DNA from: Brucella tritici
GTDB lineage: Bacteria > Pseudomonadota > Alphaproteobacteria > Rhizobiales > Rhizobiaceae
Direction: 5' to 3'
NCBI RefSeq assembly: GCF_902825325.1
Contig: NZ_CADEAR010000001.1
Location: forward strand, 186,001 to 250,000
Length of the DNA stretch: 64,000 bases
Positions 38,524 through 45,333 of this stretch are shown here, in pieces. The position numbers were made by a program, and so were the translations under genes. The first letter of the stretch is position 1. Every line of letters starts with the position of its first letter. The notes beneath the pieces are model-generated. The model worked only from the letters and a program-made list of their open reading frames with translations, searched no databases and was not told where the DNA came from.

Positions 38524-39117
38524 ATGAACAGAACTCCCAAGGCAATGGTCATGGTACAGGCGACGAAACCAGCAAATTTCATCATCCGTCCACTCCAGCG
38601 AAGCGAAGTGACTGACATCTGGCAGATCGATCGTAGTGAGATCATTGAGGAAATGTATCGTCTGGAAGGAGAAAAGCTTCTTCTGGAGCCACAGTTCTAT
38701 GACGTGCGAGGCTGGCCGGAAGGCGAAGCGGAGATCTATACACCTATCCTGCTCGACTGTTACGACCATGAAGGCGTATTTCTCGCAGCCTATCTCAATG
38801 ACACCCTGGTCGCCATCGCGGTTACGGATGTGCGTCCTGTCGGCGCATATCCTGACCTACATCAGCTTGGTTTCATGCATGTTAGCAATGCCGTTCGGGG
38901 AATGGGGCTTGCAGGCGAACTCTATCGACGCAGCATCGCCATGGCGAAGGAAACCGGAGCGGAAGGCTTTTATATTTCTGCGACGCCCACACGGCGGACC
39001 ATCGATTTTTATCTGAGGCAGGGCGCGAAGGTCACAACGATGCCCGATCCGCTGCTGTTCAACCGTGAGCCGGAAGACATTCACCTCATCCATCGATTCA
39101 ACGCGCAAGCTTCTTGA
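38524..39117 (+). CDS. GNAT-family N-acetyltransferase
   Basis: Up to 197 residues. The GNAT core is visible: an N-terminal FIIRPLQRSEVTDIWQIDRS, strand HEGVFLAAYLNDTLVAIAVT, strand and P-loop HVSNAVRGMGLAGELYRRSI for acetyl-CoA, and the C-terminal RTIDFYLRQGAKVTTMPDPL. The start is not settled: ATG 38524, 38545 and 38551 are all possible. It ends 31 bases before the response regulator, with which it is likely co-transcribed. The acceptor substrate is unknown. Confidence 0.85.
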   Translation: MNRTPKAMVMVQATKPANFIIRPLQRSEVTDIWQIDRSEIIEEMYRLEGEKLLLEPQFYDVRGWPEGEAEIYTPILLDCYDHEGVFLAAYLNDTLVAIAVTDVRPVGAYPDLHQLGFMHVSNAVRGMGLAGELYRRSIAMAKETGAEGFYISATPTRRTIDFYLRQGAKVTTMPDPLLFNREPEDIHLIHRFNAQAS

Positions 39118-39148
39118 CGCGGAACTGAAACCGCTATCATCGTCAGCC

Positions 39149-39817
39149 ATGCGTATTCTGCTCGTCGAAGACAATCTCACCCTCGCAAACTGGCTGGCAA
39201 AAAGCCTGCAACAGTCAAACTACAGCGTCGATACGGTGCACGACGCAGCCGATGCGGAACAGGCGCTTGCCTTCACGCAATACGATCTGGTGATCCTTGA
39301 TCTTGGCTTGCCCGACAAGACCGGACTCGATGTGCTGGAACACGTCCGCCGCAGAGGCAATGAGGTACCCGTTATCATTTTGACAGCCAACGCGAGCCTC
39401 GACGGGCGCATCCGCGGATTGGATGCTGGTGCTGACGATTATCTGGCAAAGCCCTTCGAACTCAGCGAACTTGAGGCACGCATTCGCGCTCACCTTCGCC
39501 GGTCAAGCCAGCGGACCGCGCCAGTCGTAACCTGCGGCTTGCTGCGTTTCGACACCAACACTCGATTATTCTCTCTCGGAAATGACCCGCTGTCGCTTAC
39601 GCCTAAGGAACATGCGGTTCTGGAACAACTTCTGCGACGTATCGGAACGACCGTCAGCAAGGCCACGCTTGTTCAAGGCATCTACAATTTCGACAGCGAG
39701 ACCGACGAGAATGCCATCGAGATTTACATTCATCGCCTGCGCAAAAAACTGGAAGGCACCAAGGCTGAAATCGTAACCTTGCGCGGCCTCGGCTATCTGC
39801 TGCGCGAAGCGAATTGA
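39149..39817 (+). CDS. OmpR-family response regulator (TctD-like)
   Basis: 222 residues. Receiver domain MRILLVEDNLTLANWLAKSL, phosphoacceptor D51 in LVILDLGLPDKTG, and K in DDYLAKPFELSELE. The C-terminal winged helix has LTPKEHAVLEQLLRR and ENAIEIYIHRLRKKLEGTKA. ATG 39149 starts the receiver fold; the longer frame overlaps the GNAT gene. The partner kinase starts 2 bases after the stop. TctD-type regulators commonly control carboxylate uptake, but the closest transporter here is the convergent NitT/TauT-type system. Confidence 0.93.
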   Translation: MRILLVEDNLTLANWLAKSLQQSNYSVDTVHDAADAEQALAFTQYDLVILDLGLPDKTGLDVLEHVRRRGNEVPVIILTANASLDGRIRGLDAGADDYLAKPFELSELEARIRAHLRRSSQRTAPVVTCGLLRFDTNTRLFSLGNDPLSLTPKEHAVLEQLLRRIGTTVSKATLVQGIYNFDSETDENAIEIYIHRLRKKLEGTKAEIVTLRGLGYLLREAN

Positions 39818-39818
39818 G

Positions 39819-41207
39819 ATGAAACGGCTATTCACCCGCCTTTCCCAAAGTCTGCGCGCGCAACTCGTTTCGTGGATTGTGTTCCCGCTGATTATCGTTG
39901 CCGGGATCAATCTGTGGACCGCGTGGCGCGCGTCAGAAAACATGGCTGGCATCGTGTCAGACCGCATGTTGACGGCATCTGCACGCGCCATCGGCGAAGC
40001 AACCGCCGCCTCGCATAATGCTATCGATGCCGTCATCCCTCCGGTCGCATTGGAGATGTTTTCGACCGGAAATGGCGACCGGGTCTATTATCGTGTCGAG
40101 ACGTCGGATGGCCGCTTGCTGGCAGGCTTTCCCGACCTGCCAAAACCGGCCAAAATCGCGGATTACGACCCGCTCCACTATGAGGGCACCTATCGCGACC
40201 ATCCCTTGCGACTGGTTGTCGTGCGTCATCCTGTTGCCGCGCCACCCAACCTGCCACAAGCCGTCGACGTGGTCGTGGGTGTCACGCTTGCCGGATATAC
40301 CGCCATGCAGCGGGAGCTATGGCTGAACTCTGTGCTGGAACAATCGCTGCTTATCATTGTCGCCGGTGCCCTTTCGCTATTGGGCTTGCGCTTTGTGCTG
40401 CGCCCGCTGATCCGGCTCCGCAACGAGGTCCGCAATCGCACATCCGAGCTGGAACCATTTGATCCGCAGACAGTCCAGACCGAACTTAGACCGCTCGTCA
40501 CAGCGCTTAACCAGTATATGGAGCGCGTGCGCAAGCAGATGTCGGCGCAGCACCGCTTCATCCAGAACGCAGCACATCAGTTGCGTACTCCGCTTGCGAC
40601 GCTTTCGACGCAGGCCAGTTTCGCTGAACGGGCAACCGGTGAAAGCGACCGCAAGGATGTTCTGGCAGGAATCAAGAATACAGCGATGCAGCTCTCACGG
40701 CTTGCCGGGCAATTGCTCACGCTTTCGCGTGCCGAACCGGGCAGCAGGCGTCCCCGCGCCGACCGGGTTGATCTGGCGGAAGCGGGACAACAAATTCTGG
40801 AAAGCCTCGCGGGCAAGGCGTTCGACCGCAAGATTGATCTCGGGTTCGAACTTAAGGCGACCAAGCCGATGATTTCCGGCGATGGTACAATGCTGCGCGA
40901 GATGATCGTGAATCTGGTGGACAATGCACTCACCTATACACCTGAAGGCGGCATGGTAACACTTGCGGTCGATCAAGATGGACGAAAAATCAATATCCGG
41001 GTCGAGGACAACGGCCCCGGTATCCCGGCTAGCGAGTATGAGCACGTTTTCGAACGCTTCTATCGTGTTCCGGGCACGCTTGCGGACGGAAGCGGACTGG
41101 GCCTTGCCATCGTGCGCGAAGTCGCTGACACGGCGGGCGGCCATGTGGAGCTTTCCCAAACGAAAGGCGGCGGGCTTACGGTGACTATCACCTTGCCCGC
41201 CGCCTGA
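39819..41207 (+). CDS. Sensor histidine kinase (TctE-like)
   Basis: 462-residue membrane sensor. Hydrophobic segments at about residues 17-36 and 174-196 enclose a periplasmic domain of the 2CSK_N type. DHp box HRFIQNAAHQLRTPLATL has H253; the N box is MIVNLVDNALTYTPEGG, followed by the G1 motif VEDNGPGIP and G2 DGSGLGLAIV. It is paired with the response regulator by a near-overlap. The ligand is unknown; TctE relatives sense carboxylates, and acetate or other small acids are possible. Confidence 0.93.
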   Translation: MKRLFTRLSQSLRAQLVSWIVFPLIIVAGINLWTAWRASENMAGIVSDRMLTASARAIGEATAASHNAIDAVIPPVALEMFSTGNGDRVYYRVETSDGRLLAGFPDLPKPAKIADYDPLHYEGTYRDHPLRLVVVRHPVAAPPNLPQAVDVVVGVTLAGYTAMQRELWLNSVLEQSLLIIVAGALSLLGLRFVLRPLIRLRNEVRNRTSELEPFDPQTVQTELRPLVTALNQYMERVRKQMSAQHRFIQNAAHQLRTPLATLSTQASFAERATGESDRKDVLAGIKNTAMQLSRLAGQLLTLSRAEPGSRRPRADRVDLAEAGQQILESLAGKAFDRKIDLGFELKATKPMISGDGTMLREMIVNLVDNALTYTPEGGMVTLAVDQDGRKINIRVEDNGPGIPASEYEHVFERFYRVPGTLADGSGLGLAIVREVADTAGGHVELSQTKGGGLTVTITLPAA

Positions 41208-41231
41208 CACATTCATGCATTTGACCGACGA

Positions 41232-42119
41232 TCAGCTTCCCTGTTCGGAAAGCGCCTGTGGACGCCATTTCACCAGATGGTTTTCGACCAGTGTGATGAT
41301 GTATTCCACGACGAGCGCCAGAACCGCCAGAATGACCATGGCGGCAAAAACGCCGTTGGCATTGAACGTGCCCTGAGCGGTTGAGATCATCAGGCCGACA
41401 CCCTTTTTTGCGCCGAGAAACTCGCCGACGACCGCGCCAACGAGCGCAAAGCCGAAGCTGACGTGAAGGCTCGCCAGAATCCAGCTCATGGCCGATGGTA
41501 CGATGACAGTGCGCGTGATCTGCGAGCGGGATGCCCCCAATATCTGCGCATTGGCGATTAGCGCACGGTCGGCCTCACGCACGCCCTGAAACGCATTGGC
41601 GAAGACCACGAAGAACACCATGACGACGGCCAGCGCAACTTTCGATGCCATGCCAAGGCCGAGCGCGATGATGAAGATCGAGCCCAGCACGACGCGCGGG
41701 ATAGAATTGGCGATCTTGATATAGATCGAAAACACATCGGCAAGGAATTTGTTGCGGCCCAGCAAGATACCGCAAATGACACCGCCTACTGCACCGATCA
41801 GGAAGCCAAGCGCGGTTTCCTCAAGCGTTACGATGATCTGTTCCGAAAGCGGTCCCTGAGACGTGCCTTCCGTGATCCAGATCCATATCTGATCGGTAAT
41901 GCCCGAAGGACTTGCAAAGAAGAACGGATCGATCAGCCCGGTCCGCGCGCCGAGTTCCCAACCGCCCAGAACGGCGACAAGAATAGCAAGGCGTACGAGG
42001 ATAACGACCGCGCGTCGGCGACGCGCATCGGCACGAAATTTCGCTTCGGTGCGCGCAAGTTCGTCAGCACTTGCACTGGCTTGCAAATTTGCTGACGCGG
42101 AGAGAGTTTGTGTTGTCAT
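41232..42119 (-). CDS. NitT/TauT-family ABC permease (SsuC-like)
   Basis: 295-residue inner-membrane permease. A hydrophilic N-terminal 36 residues is followed by about six hydrophobic segments. The loop VREADRALIANAQILGASRS with ITRTVIVPSAMSWILASLHV is the ATPase contact; VGAVVGEFLGAKKGVGLMIS is typical of the SsuC/TauC class. It is the last gene of the operon and ends 24 bases from the convergent histidine kinase. Confidence 0.93.
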   Translation of the reverse strand: MTTQTLSASANLQASASADELARTEAKFRADARRRRAVVILVRLAILVAVLGGWELGARTGLIDPFFFASPSGITDQIWIWITEGTSQGPLSEQIIVTLEETALGFLIGAVGGVICGILLGRNKFLADVFSIYIKIANSIPRVVLGSIFIIALGLGMASKVALAVVMVFFVVFANAFQGVREADRALIANAQILGASRSQITRTVIVPSAMSWILASLHVSFGFALVGAVVGEFLGAKKGVGLMISTAQGTFNANGVFAAMVILAVLALVVEYIITLVENHLVKWRPQALSEQGS

Positions 42120-42133
42120 AGCATTTTCTCCGA

Positions 42134-42985
42134 TTAGTTTCCGTTGGCCAGAGCGCGCTTTTGGCCGATCTGCACTTCTTCCCGCAAATCGTCCCAGATT
42201 ACTTTGGCAATATCGACGAACTGACTGTCGTATCGGATATCCTCCATGACGCGCGGGCGTGGAATGTCGATGTCATAAACGCTCTTGACGGTGGCGGGAC
42301 CTGCAGTCAGCACGTAAACCTTGTCGGCCAGCGCGATAGCTTCTTCGAGGTCGTGCGTGACGAAGATGACCGATGCGCCGGATTGCTGCCAGAGATCGAG
42401 CAATTCGCCCTGCATCAATGTACGTGTCTGCACATCAAGCGCGCTGAAAGGTTCATCCATGAGCAGGATTTTCGGCTCATTGATGAAGGTCTGCGCCAGT
42501 GCCACGCGCTTGCGCATACCGCCCGAGAGCTGGTGCGGATAATGCTTTTCAAAACGGGCAAGGCCGACGCGTGCGATCCAGCTACGTGCCTTGTCATAAG
42601 CCTCGTCCTTGCCCATACCGCGATAGCGTGGACCGGCACTCACATTATCGATGACATTGAGCCAGGGAAAAAGTGCGTCTGCCTGGAACACGAAACCGAT
42701 ATCAGGGCTGATACCTTCAATGGGTTTGCCCATCAGGCGAACTTCACCGGCACTTGGCTTGGCGAGGCCGGTTACGAGATTAAGCGTCGTCGACTTGCCG
42801 CAGCCGGTTGGGCCGACAACACAGGCAAATTCACCCTGCGCAACATTCATGGTGAAGTCGCGCAATGCGGTCATCATCTTGCCGTCAGGGGTGACGAAAC
42901 GGCGGGTCACATTGTTGAGCGCGATTGCAGGCACGCTATTGCCAGCTTTCTCACGCGCAATGGTTCTGGGGGCTTCCATCAGCAT
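42134..42985 (-). CDS. NitT/TauT-family ABC ATPase (SsuB-like)
   Basis: ATPase of 283 residues with Walker A GPTGCGKST, Q-loop [20 protein letters not shown], signature LSGGMRKRVALAQTF, Walker B ILLMDEPFSALD and switch VTHDLEEAIALADKVYVL. ATG 42985 after GCGAGGAA was chosen; ATG 43027 would add 14 residues. It couples to the permease 14 bases downstream. Confidence 0.93.
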   Translation of the reverse strand: MLMEAPRTIAREKAGNSVPAIALNNVTRRFVTPDGKMMTALRDFTMNVAQGEFACVVGPTGCGKSTTLNLVTGLAKPSAGEVRLMGKPIEGISPDIGFVFQADALFPWLNVIDNVSAGPRYRGMGKDEAYDKARSWIARVGLARFEKHYPHQLSGGMRKRVALAQTFINEPKILLMDEPFSALDVQTRTLMQGELLDLWQQSGASVIFVTHDLEEAIALADKVYVLTAGPATVKSVYDIDIPRPRVMEDIRYDSQFVDIAKVIWDDLREEVQIGQKRALANGN

Positions 42986-43067
42986 GGGTTCCTCGCGGGT
43001 ATGCGGCACCGCTCGCGCGCGAACCATATCGCGTGCCTTGCAATGCGGTTGAGTATGAAGGCAGCGG

Positions 43068-43095
43068 GACCGACGTTCGTGGTCGAACGTCGGTC
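43068..43095 (-). terminator. Intercistronic hairpin after the NitT-type binding protein
   Basis: A perfect 12-bp stem GACCGACGTTCG-TGGT-CGAACGTCGGTC, 9 bases past the binding-protein stop and upstream of the ATPase gene. No T-run follows on minus. It is more likely an mRNA-stabilising or processing element than a full terminator. Confidence 0.6.
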
Positions 43096-43104
43096 GGGCG
43101 CTAT

Positions 43105-44142
43105 TTACTTCGCAGCGTCGAGCGTTGCGTTGGCCTTGTCCACGAACTCGGTCGTGAATGTCTTCGAAAGATCGACCTGCTTTTCCTGAAGCGGCTTCTT
43201 GAAGGTTGCGAGAACCTTGAGAACAGTTTCAGGACCATCCTTCGGCATCCGGCCATCCGGCGTGTACTGTGCCTTACCCTCTGCCAGTCCCTTTACGTAA
43301 AGGTCCTTGTCACCGACATAATAATCCTTGGGCATCTGGTCGGCGATTTCTTCAGCACTGTGCGAAGCGATATAGCGCATGGTCTTGACCAGAGCGTTGA
43401 CAAGTTTCTGCGCGTCTTCCTTGTGCGTCTCAAGCCACGCGCTTTGCACGTAGAACGATGCAGCCGGGTATGGTCCGCCCAGCGCTTCGATTGTCTTGTC
43501 CGGCGTGCGCATGTCGACCAGAACCTTGGCATCGCCGCTTTTCAGCATGTTTGCGACAGTGGGCTCTGTGGTCATGCCTGCCTGAACGGCATCCTGCTTG
43601 AAGGCCGCGATGAAAGTATTGCCTGCGCCGACTGGCAGCAACGTGTAGTCGCCCTGCTTCAAGCCATTACGCATGGCAAGATATTGGGTAAGAAAATCTG
43701 TTGAAGAGCCGAGACCCGTGACGCCGAGCGTGTGGCCCTTGAAATCGGCAGGCGACTTGATCTGGTCTGCATATTTGCTGGACACCAGCTCCACTTCGCC
43801 TGGAGCCTGACTGAACTGAACGATGGACTGGATGAACTTGCCCTTCGACTGCAGATCGATCGTATGATCGTAAAACCCGACCACGGCCTGAGCTGCACCG
43901 GCCAAAAGTTCGTTTTCTGCATCCACACCCGCGCGGCTGTTAATCAGCTCGACATCAAGGCCTTCGTCCTTGAAGTAACCGAGCTTTTCCGTCAGCACTG
44001 CAGGAAGATAAATCTGTTTTTCCATACCACCAACGATCACCGTCAGCTTCTCGGCATGGGCCGCGCCTGCGCCAAACACCATCGCGCTGCCAATTAAGGC
44101 CGCACCAAACAAATGGCGGCATGAATCGATAGAGATTGTCAT
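43105..44142 (-). CDS. NitT/TauT-family ABC binding protein (SsuA/NMT1-like)
   Basis: 345 residues with signal peptide GAALIGSAMVFGAGAAHA-EKLTV. The mature fold begins LTVIVGGMEKQIYLPAVLTE and KLGYFKDEGLDVELINSRAG, as in SsuA/ThiY/NMT1-like proteins. VGFYDHTIDLQSKGKFIQSI and HTLGVTGLGSSTDFLTQYLA support this. It is the first gene of the operon. The substrate could be a sulfonate, nitrate, thiamine precursor or aromatic carboxylate; the sequence does not decide. Confidence 0.92.
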   Translation of the reverse strand: MTISIDSCRHLFGAALIGSAMVFGAGAAHAEKLTVIVGGMEKQIYLPAVLTEKLGYFKDEGLDVELINSRAGVDAENELLAGAAQAVVGFYDHTIDLQSKGKFIQSIVQFSQAPGEVELVSSKYADQIKSPADFKGHTLGVTGLGSSTDFLTQYLAMRNGLKQGDYTLLPVGAGNTFIAAFKQDAVQAGMTTEPTVANMLKSGDAKVLVDMRTPDKTIEALGGPYPAASFYVQSAWLETHKEDAQKLVNALVKTMRYIASHSAEEIADQMPKDYYVGDKDLYVKGLAEGKAQYTPDGRMPKDGPETVLKVLATFKKPLQEKQVDLSKTFTTEFVDKANATLDAAK

Positions 44143-44437
44143 CTATGCTCCTCCGAGAGCTCCTGTTGGCCCAGCAAAGCCAAGCCCCTCCTAATATGCG
44201 CCGATTCCTCAATCGGTTCTGAATGGTTACCGCAGGCAAGCTTTCAACCAGCTTTCAACAAACTTACAGCGGGCTTGCAAACCCAACGAATTGGGAACCA
44301 GAGATTATCGCTATTTGCGTTCAGAGAAACCGAACCACCAGAAGTAATGCCATGATGCGTTTGATACCGCTGTCATAAAACGATCAGTTGCTTTCCCCCT
44401 GAATTAGGGGTTCAATCAGTCAAACGGGGAGGCAGTC
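44143..44437. other. Divergent intergenic region
   Basis: 295 bases between the NitT-type operon (minus) and the first small paralogue gene (plus). Promoters for both are expected. Direct AGCTTTCAACCAGCTTTCAA near 44239 is a short tandem AGCTTTCAA repeat; nothing else stands out. Confidence 0.45.
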
Positions 44438-44662
44438 ATGCCATTTCGCGGCAACAAGTATCAGGGTACATACGCGCCAACAGATCTTCAGGTCCTGCAG
44501 GCTGCCTATAATCGGTGCTGCGTATTACTCGAGCCTTGTGCGACCACAAACGAGAGCAAAGAAGCTCTCGCGCGCGCGATTATAAGAACATATGAATCTG
44601 GCGAACACGACCCCGAAAAGATCGCCGAAACGGTCGCGAAGCTGCAGCTTGCTCGCGTCTAG
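44438..44662 (+). CDS. Small conserved protein, paralogue 1 of 2
   Basis: 74 residues, not recognised. ATG 44438 follows GGGGAGGCAGTC, a strong ribosome site. Soluble and probably helical, it contains PTDLQVLQAAYNRCC near residue 14 and an ALARAIIRTYESGEHDPEKI segment. The same arrangement (PT-L-LQAAY-C, AR-II-YE-G, KIAE) recurs in the gene at 44998, so the two are paralogues. No signal peptide or membrane segment. The stop codon overlaps a dispersed repeat. Function unknown. Confidence 0.82.
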   Translation: MPFRGNKYQGTYAPTDLQVLQAAYNRCCVLLEPCATTNESKEALARAIIRTYESGEHDPEKIAETVAKLQLARV

Positions 44663-44752
44663 AGTATTTCCAGCAAAAGCGTGAAGTGGTTTGCGTTTGG
44701 GAATACTTTTAAAGTGGTGGGAGAGCAGGTCGAACGGTTCAATTAAAACATG
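44661..44752. repeat. Dispersed palindromic repeat, copy 3
   Basis: Begins AGAGTATTTCCAGCAAAAGC, overlapping the stop codon of the small gene. It continues GTGAAGTGGTTTGCGTTTGG and ends near GTCGAACGGTTCAATTAAAA. It is a diverged relative of copy 1 at 5822. Confidence 0.65.
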
Positions 44753-44997
44753 AGCCATGAGGACAACTATATTGACGGAGGGTCAGTTCAAACACGCTAT
44801 TTGCTTCCGGCAAAGCACTAGTAAAACCCATATGAAAGCCTGAGCAATTTTACTGCAGACTGATTATTTTACATAAACTAAACAATTATCGGTTATAAGA
44901 TTTTGCAATCGGCTGTCTTTTAGTATAGCGGATCGCACGAAATTACGGGTTTTCGGGTGGAATTATCTATCCGTCAGCCATCTGCGGAATGCGTAGA
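44753..44997. other. Intergenic region between the small paralogues
   Basis: About 245 AT-rich bases after the repeat copy. No supported gene. It probably carries a separate promoter for paralogue 2, since the AT-richness peaks at about 44840-44945. Confidence 0.45.
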
Positions 44998-45276
44998 ATG
45001 CCATTTTCGAGAGATTACTACTTCGGGCGTTTCAAACCCACCGAGTTGGAAAAGCTGCAAGCGGCTTATGTGAAGTCGTGCGAAACAATGACTCGTTGTC
45101 CTATCACCTCTCCCCACAAAGACGAAATGGCGCGCGAAATCATCCAGATTTATGAATGCGGTGTCGTCGATGCTGACAAGATCGCCGAACTCATGGTTCA
45201 GATTGAGGCGGTAAAACCGCGCTCTATGAGTGAACAGTTACTCGGCTTGACGACAACCGAGTCCAAGATCGCCTGA
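44998..45276 (+). CDS. Small conserved protein, paralogue 2 of 2
   Basis: 92 residues, not recognised. ATG 44998 was chosen to match its paralogue's MPF start; an ATG three codons earlier is also possible. Shared features with the 44438 gene: PTELEKLQAAYVKSC near residue 14, a second Cys near 28, EMAREIIQIYECG and DKIAELM. The C-terminus is about 20 residues longer (RSMSEQLLGLTTTESKIA). Soluble, no signal peptide. Function unknown. A strong terminator follows. Confidence 0.83.
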   Translation: MPFSRDYYFGRFKPTELEKLQAAYVKSCETMTRCPITSPHKDEMAREIIQIYECGVVDADKIAELMVQIEAVKPRSMSEQLLGLTTTESKIA

Positions 45277-45291
45277 CAAAATCACTTCAGG

Positions 45292-45330
45292 AAAAACACC
45301 CGGATGCGAAGGTCGCATCCGGGTGTTTTT
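45292..45330. terminator. Strong bidirectional terminator
   Basis: A 17-bp perfect stem, AAAAACACCCGGATGCG (45292-45308) with CGCATCCGGGTGTTTTT (45314-45330) around a 5-base loop. T-runs occur on both strands. It terminates paralogue 2 (plus) and the OmpA-family gene (minus), whose stop is only 3 bases away. Confidence 0.93.
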
Positions 45331-45333
45331 TGT

